From contig CM042993.1 of assembly GCA_023678885.1 (NCBI GenBank), positions 7,874,005 through 7,938,004 of the forward strand: a stretch of 64,000 nucleotides of DNA, written 5' to 3'. The position numbers and the translations under genes were made by a program. Source of the stretch: Pogostemon cablin. Taxonomy: Eukaryota > Streptophyta > Magnoliopsida > Lamiales > Lamiaceae. Shown in pieces: positions 23,026 through 33,540 of the stretch. The notes under the pieces were generated by a model. It saw only the letters and a list, made by a program, of their open reading frames with translations. It ran no database searches and was not told the DNA's origin. Position 1 is the first letter of the stretch. The number at the start of each line of letters is the position of its first letter.

Positions 23026-23250
23026 CTCCCTCCGTCCGCTCGAAAAAAAATCTTTTACTTTTTAAACGTTGATTAAGGAGTGTTATTATTAATGTGTAGT
23101 GGGTAGTTGTATTAGTGGGAATGTGAGCCCCATATTTTAATTATATTAGTGGGTGTGTGTGGGTCTCATGTGTATAAAAAAGGAAATGACTTTCTTTGGG
23201 ACGTACGACAAAAAATGGAAAAGATATTCTCTTTCGAGCTGACGGAGGGA
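23026..23250. mobile_element. Stowaway MITE
   Basis: CTCCCTCCGTCCGCTC at the left and GAGCTGACGGAGGGA at the right, flanked by TA. The interior has the family words TTAAGGAGT and GTAGTGGGTAGTTGTATTAG. Confidence 0.88.
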
Positions 23251-23288
23251 TAATAATAAAACAACATTATTAGTATTTAGAAAGGAGT

Positions 23289-23664
23289 GAGGCTTGTGTG
23301 CGCCCGGGCGCACAAGAACACATTCCATGCGACTTTAGAATTTAGTATTATGGGTAAGGGTACATTACTTTGGTCTAAAGGGTATATACTTTAATTAATA
23401 AAGGTACATCATTTTGTTCTAAAGGGTACACACTTTATTAATATTTTTTATTTTTCTTCAGAAAATAAAGGGTACACATATTTATACTAAAGGGTATACA
23501 ATTTAATACAAAATTTCAAAGGCGCACGGAATATGTTCCCGTGCGCCCGGGTACACACAAGTTTTTTTCATAGTACACATCTTTATACTAAAGGGTACAC
23601 AATTTAATACAAAATTCTAAAGGCGCACGGAACGTGCTCCCGTACGCCCGGGCGCACACAAGTT
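23289..23664. mobile_element. MITE with GCGCCCGGGCGC palindromic ends
   Basis: Left end CTTGTGTGCGCCCGGGCGCA and right end GCCCGGGCGCACACAAG are inverted repeats, each containing a perfect GC palindrome in AT-rich DNA. The interior repeats AAAGGGTACAC with small variations. The right end is duplicated in tandem: a first copy of CGCACGGAA...ACACAAG lies near 23522-23562 and a second near 23621-23662. Degenerate relatives are seen around 40750-40995 and 42556-42600. Confidence 0.6.
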
Positions 23665-23736
23665 TTTGCCTTTAGAAAGTTAAATATGAAACTCCTTTGA
23701 ATTTTATTTGGATTAAGTCATTTCAAATCCAATATA

Positions 23737-23961
23737 CTCCCTCTGTCCCGGGCAAAGGATTGTTTTTGCTTTTTACACGTATATTAAGGAGTATTATTAT
23801 TTAATGTGTAGTGAGTAGTTGTATTAGTGGGAGTATAGGCCCCATATTTTAATTGTATTAGTAAGTGTGTGTGAGTCTCATATGTGTAAAAAAGAAAAGA
23901 GGACTATTTGGGTGAGACCTCAAAATAGCAAAAAGAAACTCTTTGAATGCGATGAAGGGAG
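23737..23961. mobile_element. Stowaway MITE
   Basis: CTCCCTCTGTCCCGG at the left and GATGAAGGGAG at the right with TA flanks. Interior closely related to 23026-23250 (TTAAGGAGTATTATTATTTA). Confidence 0.82.
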
Positions 23962-24484
23962 TATTAAAAAATGAATAGATTTTAAATCAAAATTCATTAC
24001 ATAAGACTTTTTGTACGTAATATATAGTTATGTACGAACTACTTTGTATAATTCTTACGTAACTTAAATTCTTAATAATGTACGTATAAAATGGATAAAT
24101 ACCTTTTTAGAGGTAGTCCGAAAATTACTATTACTCCAACAAGGCCGGGCCGGCCCATTTTCCAGCTTTAACCCACGAACCCTAAACACAACATTATTAA
24201 TAATGTAACTTAATTTATTAGTTTACACACTAAAAAAATGTAATTAAAGTAAACCAAATTGAAATCAGTATGGTAAGTTGGCATACCATGCATCCCTCAT
24301 CATTATGGATGCTAAGTGGATGGGATGAGGATCCTCTCATTACGATTTACGAGAAAGAAAAATCATTGGACACGTGAATAGTCACGTGAGAGGAAATTAA
24401 CCCATAATGAAGAGGTTCTGATACACAGAGAATCTTCTACTCAATTTTTGCGCATTCTCCTCTACGTCACATGTTATATAATTA

Positions 24485-24774
24485 CTCCCTCCGTCCCCCG
24501 ATGTATTTCACGTATTTGTGTGCGCGGAGTTTAAGAAAATTTTGACTTTTTAAGTATAAAGTAAGAAAGAGAAGAAATATTTTAGTTAATTTAATGAAAA
24601 AGGTGTGTAAAGTTATTGAAATGGGTGAAAAAGTGAGTATTTTGTTGGGATATGTGTAAAAAGTAAGTATTATTATAGTGTATTCATTACCATTTTTAGT
24701 AAAAGTGAAGTGTGAAATACTTTGAGGGACGGATGAAAAAGGAAAGTGTGAAATACTTTGGGGGACGGAGGGAG
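24485..24774. mobile_element. Stowaway MITE (GTATTTCAC family)
   Basis: CTCCCTCCGTCCCCCGATGT at the left and GGGGGACGGAGGGAG at the right with TA flanks. Just inside the right end the word GTGAAATACTTTG occurs twice (about 24711-24723 and 24747-24760), a short duplication of the inner terminal repeat. Confidence 0.88.
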
Positions 24775-24779
24775 TAATT

Positions 24780-25842
24780 TATAAGAATAGAAAGGACCCA
24801 TTATCTTTAGAGTTTTTATTTTTTTTAGACTATTAGTAAAAGAGATAATATACCAAATGACACAAAGAATCCGATAATTCCAAGATATAATTGTTTTAAT
24901 GGAATGCATTATCTGGGTTCAAAATGATAAGTAGGACTATTGAATCATGATGACAATTTCCCTAGAAACAGAGAATGCAAAACGTAATCATGTCGGATTT
25001 TTTTGATGTAATGATGGGGAAATGATGAATGTGAACCCCCCACCCCCCCTCACCCCCACACACACAAACTGGCCGGCAAATCTTGCAGATATATGATGCA
25101 ATATCGAACACTTTCAACCATGCATCCTACTCTTTACTTCTTCCACTACATTATGAGAGTTAATTAATTTATTCAAGTAATATAATTTCCTGATGATAAT
25201 GAATTGATAATAGTACAGTTAGTACTTCATTAAATATGGTCTGATCTGAGGAGACCCTTTTGGCAGGGAGCATTATGGTGGTAAATGACAGCAGAGAAGA
25301 GAAGAGAATGTGAATAAGACTTGGCAATGTAAAAGGGTAAAACTTGATTAGGTTGTAAGGGGGTGATGTCTTCATCTTAAATGCCTAAACAGGTTGTTAT
25401 AAAAAGGGAAAATACACCAAATAAATTCTTGTTGCCATGTTGGGAAAGTTTGCCCAACCGGAGGACTTGGATGGTTTTACTAATTATGGTTAAGTAAACT
25501 GGCAAGAATTTATTAATCATTGTTTAGGTGGTTGAAGTTGAAGTTGATCTTTTATGGGACTGATACAAACCTTTGAAATTGAAAGAATGAATCATGTGAT
25601 TGTGATTAGGGGAATCATCCCATGATGACTTAATCACTTCTTAATTAACTCAATATGGTTTCATTTGAAGTTGTCCAAATTCTTGCTAGATTAAAGATAG
25701 GATCTTGATGACCAAATATTTATCCCCACCAAAATGAATCCATGTTTTGTGGGTTTAATTTAGAAAATCCGACATCAAAGTTAATTAGACCATTTGTACA
25801 TGGAAAAGAGATCATTGCTGTCTCATGATGAATACATGATGA
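24780..25842. other. ANT 3' flank, no other gene seen
   Basis: Mixed-composition DNA with a C-rich tract (25036-25070). It lies downstream of ANT and probably contains the ANT 3' UTR at its right end. No coding region was recognised. Confidence 0.4.
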
Positions 25843-28303
25843 TCATGATGCATCCGTCCATGCAGAAAACAGTGGCACTTGAGGCCTTATTGGGGCCGAC
25901 GGGATCCAAGACGTGGCGTCGCTCGTCGGCCCTGGAATAAACATCGGGACGAGCTGGTTGTTCCTATCGGGGCTTCCTTCTCTTGAGCTAGTACTCAAAC
26001 TAGTGACCAAAGATGATGTGTTCAACACATGACTCCCTATTTTTCCCACGTTCATCGCCTCCATCCCGACAACCCCATTCGAGAGATTCGTGTTTTCGAC
26101 TGCTGGTTTTTGATGAGGGGGCTGGTAGAGCGCCATCCTCCACTCGGACACATTGCTGCTGCTCTCCTTGGAGGCAACGGGTTCGATGTTGTTGTTGTTG
26201 TTGCTAGGGTCCGTGAAACTGTTGTCGTTAGAAGTGTTGTCTTTGATACGCCTCGCCATCTCCCCCGAGAGTAGGCCGTTGCTCGCCATGATCCGCTCCA
26301 CATCGTACCGCGAAATGTCGAAGTTGGTCACAGCGTTTACGCCCCGGAACTTGATCGCAGCCACGTCGTACGCCTCGGCCGCTTCTTCTTGAGTGCCTGA
26401 AAGACAACATTACCCCAAATCACAACCAAGGCAAAGACAACATTCTTTGTGCTCAACTCTCATGATCATACTCACTGAAAGTGCCAAGGTAAAGATCTTT
26501 GTTTCCAGCCACTCGGCCAATCCGAGCTTGCCACCTGCCATGTTGATGATGTCTGCTAAAGAACAATACACAAATGAACTCAGAATTGATCATACATAAT
26601 CATAATTCATACATATGAATATATCAATGAATTGAATGCCATTTTTGATGATCAAAAGCATGAAGTATATATATCAAGACCTTGTAACTCCTCTGTAAAT
26701 TGAAGCTCCCCTAGAGAAACCACTGCTTTTCCTACAACAATGTAAGAAAAACTAGTGTAATAAAAGCACTATACAAGATTAGAAAACACTATCAATCAGA
26801 CAAAAAAATATACCTTCTCAAGTGAGCAACATACTCTTGTCTAGTCATATTCTTCATGTCTTCAAGTTGTGATTGATAATTATCCAACTGAAAATGACAC
26901 CTCACATATGAACTCTCTTCATTAATAATTATCAAAAGCTAAATAAAATTAAACATACAGGAAAATTTATGTGAGTTGAAAGTCCCCAGTATTTGAGAGC
27001 AGCTAAATCATAAGCCCTTGCTGCCTTTTCTTCCACATCATATCCCCCTAAATTGCCATTCAAAAATCACTTTTTACTAGTAATAAAGATCAAATTTAGT
27101 AATTATTCAATCAGTCAAAAAAGTGGAGAAATAATTTAAAACACAGATCGAATCTGGTAAAGTGTTTTACCTAGGTAAACTGGAAGGGAATCCATATGTC
27201 ATTAAAGATTTAGGAAAAAGAACAGAAATAACTCAAGTTAGTAATTAATTAATTAACCAACACATTAATGGTAATCAAGATTAATTAATGCCTCACTAAC
27301 CTTGCCTTCCCTTTCTACTTTGACCCTCTTTCTTGCAGCTATTGTCCCATAAATGTGCTTCATATCTCCCAGTCCATCTGTGCCTGCCATTACTCAAAAA
27401 AATTAATAAAAATCAAATCTTTAAGAAAAAAAAAATTAATAAAAAAAGATTAAGAAAAAAATCCAACCTTGTGACTCCTCTGTACTGCGAAGTTCTTTGT
27501 CCAAACGTATCAATGGACTTCCGATGAACGATCTGTTTCTGATCAACTTTCTCAGGGCCCCTTTTCTTGTTCTCCAATCCATTGCAATCCACCACAGGGG
27601 TAGTAATCTGCTGTGAACCAGTGACACAGCTGGACTGTGAGCCCGGGCTCATGGACAAGCTCAGGGAGTGGAGATCGCCGTACCCCACCGCCGCATCGCC
27701 GCCGGCGAAGGCCTTCATCTCGTCGTCCAACGGGAGGTGGTGGAAGGAGGGGTAGTTTGGGTATTCCTGAAGATGGTCGTCTTGGTGGTCATGTGTTAGA
27801 AAATGGTGGGCATTGTTGTTGTTGTGTGTTTCTGCAGAGGTTTGGTGATAGTAAAGGCTGTCTAAACTGAGAGCCATTCCTCCTCTGTTGTCATAATGAT
27901 GGGCCCCCATGGTTGCACCCCCAAAGAAGTCCTCAAGTTTGGGTGCTGAAGTTTTACCATTGGCAGTAAAAAAGTTAGTAAAATACTACAATGCATGGGA
28001 AAGTAAAAACAGTAGTGAAAACAGAGAACCACCTTGTGGCTGTGATCTGTTGATGGCTTCCATCAAGCAAAGAGAGCCATCTGATTTGAGTGGCATGACA
28101 GTTAGATGGGAGTAGAAGGAAGGGTCATAGTAATTAGTTGGGGGGTAGTTAAAAGTGTTAATGGAGATGGGGTTAGAAACAGCATCAGCAGCAGAGGCAG
28201 CATTAGCATTAGGATGAGGTGATGAGGTAACATCCATGGTGGGAGCAGAGAGAGAGAAACCCAACCACTTGTTGTCTTGATTGCTGTTGCTATCATTACT
28301 CAT
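25843..28303 (-). CDS. ANT: AINTEGUMENTA AP2-family transcription factor
   Basis: Nine exons can be joined in frame on the minus strand: 28303-28033, 27945-27468, 27383-27301, 27179-27171, 27047-26959, 26887-26814, 26731-26681, 26552-26476 and 26396-25843, giving 561 residues (Arabidopsis ANT has 555). All junctions are GT-AG. Visible motifs are WLGFSLS near residue 13, VMPLKSDGSLCLMEAINRS (69-87), PKLEDFFGG just after the first junction, and SLSMSPGSQSSC. Two AP2 domains follow, R1 about 243-309 and R2 about 345-404. R1 has the extra NSCKKEGQSRKGRQ segment typical of the AP2 subfamily, and the linker reads MKNMTRQEYVAHLRRKSSGF. The tail DVERIMASNGLLSGEMARR and the end FSAWTDAS match ANT rather than PLT/BBM proteins. 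ANT is a nuclear activator that promotes cell proliferation in lateral organs and ovules. Conflicting assignment to the close relative AIL1 is possible but less likely. Confidence 0.94.
27171..27179 (-). other. 9-nt micro-exon of ANT
   Basis: The minus strand reads CCAG|TTTACCTAG|GTAAAA here. With the last G of the preceding exon it codes V-Y-L and the first base of G, exactly filling the conserved V-Y-L-G-G of AP2 repeat 1 between exons 27383-27301 and 27047-26959. Without it, R1 loses three residues. A 9-nt exon at this place is known from ANT/AP2 genes. Confidence 0.93.
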
Positions 28304-28578
28304 TTCTCACCCAAAAACACACCTCCTTTCACACACACACACACACTTGAAACAACAAAGGAGAGAGAGAGAGAGAGAATAAAAAAAAAAAAGAGCTCCA
28401 ACCCAAGTTTTATTTTAGTTGTTGCAAGAAAGCAAGTCAATGATTGGAACCAAATAAACTAATCATGCACCAAATCAACCTCCTCTATCCCAAAGAAAAC
28501 TGGGTTTTATATTTTCTTGAAATAATATACTCTAATGACTAATCTTTTGTTTTGTTTTGTAGTAGCAGACTATCTATC

Positions 28579-28588
28579 TTTATATATG
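28579..28588 (-). promoter_or_regulatory. Candidate ANT TATA box and leader
   Basis: The minus strand reads GCATATATAAAGATAG here, about 280 bases before the ATG. A start site some 30 bases downstream would give a leader of about 245 nt rich in CT and GT repeats (plus strand: AC repeat at 28330-28348, GA repeat at 28361-28378). Position and sequence are the only support. Confidence 0.5.
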
Positions 28589-28599
28589 CAGAATGACCA

Positions 28600-29630
28600 A
28601 ATCTAAACCCCCCCACAGCTGAATCTATGCTCTCATATTCTTTTGCTTTTCTCTCTTTCTCTCTCTCCTTTTTCTCTCTCTCACTGAAAAGATTTCTAAA
28701 GAGAACAAAGCAAGGCCCTTTGAACTAAACAAAAAGAATGAGTTCCAGCAAGCAATGCTGGGTATCCTTCCAGCATTCCATAGGGATCCGTGTTTGAGAA
28801 AGACATTTTCTTTTGCTTTTCCTACGCTCCCACCCTTTTCCCCTCATTAATTAATCATTTATTTTTCACACCACATATGTGAAGTTAATACACTGTTGTA
28901 TTATCATCATCTCATTCATACTTCTCATAAATACTTTAATTATATTATTTTTCCATTTGGGCAGAGATATTTATGCATGATGCCTACTATTTGACTAGCA
29001 ATTCTCTCTCTTTTAAATCTAGTATTGAATAATCATCCATAAGAGGGTGCCCAAATATTTAATATTAGCAATCATACATGACACCATGAATAAATACATT
29101 ATAAGTAGTAATAAAATACTTGCCAACTCCCTCTTATTACTCACACTTGACTAAAAGAATTCTTTCTTTTCAAAATTATGACTAAGTTTCTTACAACACT
29201 AGCAAAATCTTGGAATAGATCTTTCTCACCAGAAATCTCAGAAATCTTCCCCTACTTGTCATCTCATAACTCTCACACACACACACAAACACAAACACAC
29301 ACAACAGTATAGGTAACCTAAGTTAGGCCCCTAGAGAGATAGAGAGAGAGAGAGAGTTGGTTGCTTGACAAGGCTAAACAATGGTGTCTAAAAAGTGTTG
29401 ATGGAATTACGAAAGGTATGTAAGCTACGTACTACTTATGATACAATGGCAGATGAGTTTATTAAATTAATTTTTAAAGAAAAAAAAAGAGTGGTTTGAC
29501 TGAGAGCATGCTTGAGTTGCTTTATGGTATAGAATGAAGGGTATTGTAATTGTACCTTAGTAAAGAGGTGGAGAAAATGTTAGAGAGAGAGAGAATCCAA
29601 ATGTGGATATAGGGCAGTTCCCAAATCTTA
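28600..29630. other. ANT upstream region
   Basis: A non-repetitive stretch with CT- and AC-rich tracts (28650-28682, 29275-29300, 29337-29356) and no open frame. It is the proximal promoter side of ANT, and the first Stowaway only appears at 29633. No specific operator was identified by eye. Confidence 0.45.
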
Positions 29631-29632
29631 TG

Positions 29633-30229
29633 CTCCCTCCCCATCCTACATATTTTTATACACTTTTCATTTTAGGATATCCCACATATTTTTATTCATT
29701 CTATTAATAGTAAAAATAGACTACACATCTTATCTACTTTTTACACTTTATTCATCAATTCCAACAATTTTATTTACTTTTTTACACTTTATTCATCATT
29801 CCCAACAATTTTATTTACTTTTTCGCTCAATATTACCAATTTATCCTTATTTTTTCTTACATTATATATTAAAAAAATAATACTCCCTCCGTCCCACGTA
29901 TTTTTACCCACTTTTCATTTTGGGGTGTCCCACGTATTTTTACCCATTCCATTTTTGGCAAAAATACATAATATTTTATTACCTACTTTTTACAATCCCA
30001 ACAACTTTAATTACTTTTTTACACTTTATTCATCATTCCCAATAACTTTATTCACCTTTTCTTTTTAAATTACTAATTTATCCCTACTTTCTCTTACATT
30101 ATATATTAAAAAAATAAAACGTCTTAATCTCCGTGCCCGTACAAACGGGTAAAAATACCCGGGACGGAGGGAGTACTTCTTAATTTACGTGTATGTACAA
30201 ACGGGTAAAAATACTCTGGACAGAAGGAA
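29633..30229. mobile_element. Stowaway MITE interrupted by another Stowaway
   Basis: CTCCCTCCCCATCC starts an element of the GTATTTTTAC family whose right end (GGACAGAAGGAA, then TA) appears only at 30229. The two halves are separated by the complete copy at 29883-30173. The right half after the insert reads CTTAATTTACGTG...ACAAACGGGTAAAAATACTC, which continues the family sequence. Confidence 0.7.
29883..30173. mobile_element. Stowaway MITE, 291 bp, young copy
   Basis: CTCCCTCCGTCCCACG at the left and CCCGGGACGGAGGGAG at the right with TA flanks. It is the reverse complement of the 38170-38460 copy with about six differences by eye in 291 bp, so the family moved recently. It sits inside an older relative. 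Confidence 0.92.
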
Positions 30230-30234
30230 TACTA

Positions 30235-31747
30235 AAAATATTAACTTGTGTACACTGTGTTGTGTTGTGTTGTGTTGTGCTGTATTAAGTTGTACGGCCT
30301 GGAGTGTTGCTTGGACTCCCCCCATTTATTGCTCTTGTTTGGCTGAAAAAATATTGCCACCAATAATGTTGTGCCTTTTTCAAACTCAATATCAGATTCT
30401 GTTCACATTATATATCATGCCTTGAAGCTATGGTACAGATCTAAATTTCATTATATGGATGTATAAGAATATATGGTATAATTTTTTGTATTTTAATGAG
30501 ATCCCTTCTCTCAATAAAAGTTTAATAGTAGTATTTTTGAATACTAGTAATTGCAAAAACTTGTGTGCTAACTGTTACATAGTATTTTTGTTCATGTCAT
30601 ATTCGGCCAACTTATGTTCATAAAATATTTTAATATAAAGTGTATAGTGCGGACGAATGGAACGATGAATGGATGATCTCCACGTTTTCATGTAAAATTT
30701 TCTAATTTTCTTATTTATAACATCGGATTCTATTTATTAATAAAAATAAATAATCATAATTCTTTTCTAATATATGATTAATTTCTCAAATGGAGAAGTA
30801 AATCCATTGTAAAGCTAGTGATTTCTCACTTTCATCCTATGCGGCTGCGATTCGAACAGTGACGCAGTAGATGATATACAAAAATGGTACAGAGAATCTA
30901 AACCGTTGTATTAGTATGATATGTGGACCAATAGAGAGAAAAATAATTAATTTGTGTGAATTTCATTTATCAAAAAATGAAATACACACTTTGTGTTAAA
31001 ACAGACGAAAATGATAAATTGTTGAGTTTATAGGATGAAAATAGTATCGTGCATCAAAAAATTCAATAAAATTAATAAAAACAGTGAGAGTAACAATACT
31101 CCACCTCGCTGCAAAAGCTAACCAGAGCAAAGGAGAGATTTGCATTGCATCATTAACTTCACCCAATAATTAGGTACTAATTAAGTAAAACTAGGTATTA
31201 ATGGAAGAAAAGAAAAAGTGGTTTAAAAAAGGGAAAGAGAAGTGGTGATGTAATAGAAAATCCAAACAAGATCTAATAAGAAGGGAGGAATTGGCAATGA
31301 GTCAACTGTGGATTACAGAAAGCATCCTGACTAGTCTGTTGCTCTACCTGCTGTTTGGATGCATCACACCAGAACCTACCTCTCTTCTCTCTCTTGTCTA
31401 GAGAGAGAAACACACCCTGCATTGACACTTCTCTTTATTTAAAACTCTCATGCCAAAATTCAGCACTGCTTTGTACATATTCTCTCTCTCCTCCCTCTTT
31501 CTCTCTCTCGAATTGTCATAGTCCATAGCATGAGTGTCATGTCATATTCACAATCGGATTCTCTCCATCCACACTATCACCAAACTTGTTCATACAACAA
31601 CAAAATCTACTTCTCATGTCTCCTTAACCTTAACAACATCCTTAATTTGCAATCTAATGCTTTCTTCAACCTTAATTCCGCGACGCCATGTTAATTTTCG
31701 ATTTATTTAGGTTTCAAATTCAATACTAAGTTATTAGTATTAATATA

Positions 31748-31780
<33 letters not shown>
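30235..31780. other. Distal ANT upstream region, no gene recognised
   Basis: Contains a TGTGT run (30258-30279). A low-repeat segment (about 31090-31560) with a TTTATTTAAAA word near 31434 is followed by CT-rich tracts typical of plant leaders. An exon of an unrecognised short transcript is possible but not supported by a coding frame. Confidence 0.35.

Positions 31781-31786
<6 letters not shown>
31741..31786. repeat. (TA)n microsatellite
   Basis: Alternating T and A with one interruption, directly abutting the Stowaway at 31788. Confidence 0.85.
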
Positions 31787-31787
<1 letters not shown>

Positions 31788-32060
31788 CTCCCTCCTCCCA
31801 AAATTATGTTCACAGATACTGTATATACGGAGTTTAAGAAAAATTGTTTTTTAATTAACTTTTGAAGGTTATTATGGTATTTTTAGGTAAGGAGTAAATT
31901 ATAAAGTATGTTATGTGTGTTAGGTGAGGGTGGTATCTTTGAAATTAAGATAACTTTTAAGATTATTGGTTAACGTGAAATTTCATTTTTTGAATGGTGA
32001 AAATAAGTGTGAGACAGACGAAAACGAAGAGTGTGAATATAAGTGTGGAGACAGATGGAA
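31788..32060. mobile_element. Stowaway MITE
   Basis: CTCCCTCCTCCCAAAATTAT at the left and GGAGACAGATGGAA followed by TA at the right. The interior (TAAAGTATGTTATGTGTGTT) is shared with 52708-52979. Confidence 0.7.
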
Positions 32061-32202
32061 TACATATTTGTTTAGGTTTTTGACAAGAGGTAGATTTTAA
32101 CTTTATAATACTATTAAATTAATAACAAAGACTTCAATGAGACTGTCTCACGAAATGACTTTTATGAAACGGATAAAATATGATAATCAATTAATGAAAA
32201 TA

Positions 32203-32668
32203 CTCCCTCCATCCGCTCAATAAGTACATATTTACTTTTTTGCACATGAATTAAGGAGTTCTCCCTCCGTCCCGTTTCAATGTTTACGTTTGCTTTTTGC
32301 ACGTTGATTAAAAAGTATTATATTTTAATAGATAGTGAATGAAAAAATATAATATTTAATTTGAAGTGGGTAGGTGTATCAGTGTTGGATGATATATTAA
32401 TTATTTTAGGTGGGTCTCATATTCCTAAAAAGGAAAACGTAAACATTGAAATGAGACGCGCAAAATAGAAACGTAAATATTGAAACGGGACGTAGGGAAT
32501 TATTATTTAATGTGTAATAAGTAGTTGTATTAGTGAGGTCTGTGAGACCTATATATTAAATATATTAGTGATGTGTGTGGGTCCCATGCGTTTAAAAAAG
32601 GAAATATATACCTTTGGTGCTGCCGCCCAAAATAGCAAAATGTATACCTTTTCGGCGGATGGAGGGAG
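32203..32668. mobile_element. Stowaway MITE interrupted by another Stowaway
   Basis: CTCCCTCCATCCGCTCAATA at the left and GGCGGATGGAGGGAG at the right. The family word TTAAGGAGT is cut after its first part by the element at 32261-32499 and resumes with ATTATTATTTAATGTGTAAT. Confidence 0.78.
32261..32499. mobile_element. Nested Stowaway MITE
   Basis: CTCCCTCCGTCCCGTTTCAA at the left and TTGAAACGGGACGTAGGGAA at the right are inverted. It lies inside the 32203-32668 element. The left TA target has drifted to TT. Confidence 0.78.
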
Positions 32669-32715
32669 TTCGTAATTATCAATTGATAAAAAGTGATAAT
32701 GAGTATAGTGAACTA

Positions 32716-32880
32716 CTCCCTCCATCCTCTTGATACGCATCTATTTTGCTATTTTGGCAAGTTCCATAATTTTAGACAAATTCAATTTCAATCCTATATT
32801 TTTTAAAATTTTCAAGTATAGTTCTTTAGTATAAATTGTAGTACTGTAACTTTTTATTATTTAAAAAAAAAGAATAATTA
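32716..32880. mobile_element. Truncated Stowaway left end
   Basis: TA then CTCCCTCCATCCTC begins an element at 32716, but no right end follows before the hAT element. The 3' limit is uncertain. Confidence 0.4.
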
Positions 32881-33540
32881 CTAATAGATACACACTTGTA
32901 CCTCATAATTATTATTAGATACATTGATTTAAAAAACTACTCTACATACAAAATATTAACGTAAATTACCAAATAATCTTAATTCATTATAATACCACAC
33001 ACTCTTAAACCACAAACCCTAAATCCTTCACCCACCCACTAGGGATGGCAACGGGTAGGGTACCCTCTTTTTTTGGGGTACTCATACCCGTATCCGAGTA
33101 TTTTGATAACTACCTGTACCCGTCCCGTACCCGTTTAAAATATTACTAGTGGTACCCGTATCCGTCCCATACCCGATTATTACTACCCGTAGGGTACCCG
33201 AACCCGGTAACCTGTATTTTTCAGAATACATAATCATATTCCTAATATAAATTTCAAGTCTCACACATTAAATAAAAATTAAAACATAAAAACATGACAT
33301 AATATCATAAAAACAAGTTTTAAGATACTTCAAATAACATATAAATAAGATAATTTGATAGAAATCATTGAAATTGAGTTCATATTTTTCTCCAGCAAGA
33401 TGAGCTCCATCTCTTTCTCTCCTTGTGCATGATCAACCTATCAAATTATTAAAAATAACTATTAGATTTACATAGATTTTAGAAATACTTTAAAATTCTA
33501 AGATAAAATAATGTTTTGGTTTCTAAATATGCTTACTCTC

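Noticed and set aside
26013..26392. Plus-strand open frames opposite the last ANT exon
   Set aside because: They are antisense shadows of coding sequence, rich in Leu/Val/Cys runs caused by Asn and Thr codons on the true strand.
31540..31695. Short open frame beginning MSVMSYSQSD
   Set aside because: No conserved content, no splice sites, ends after about 50 codons.
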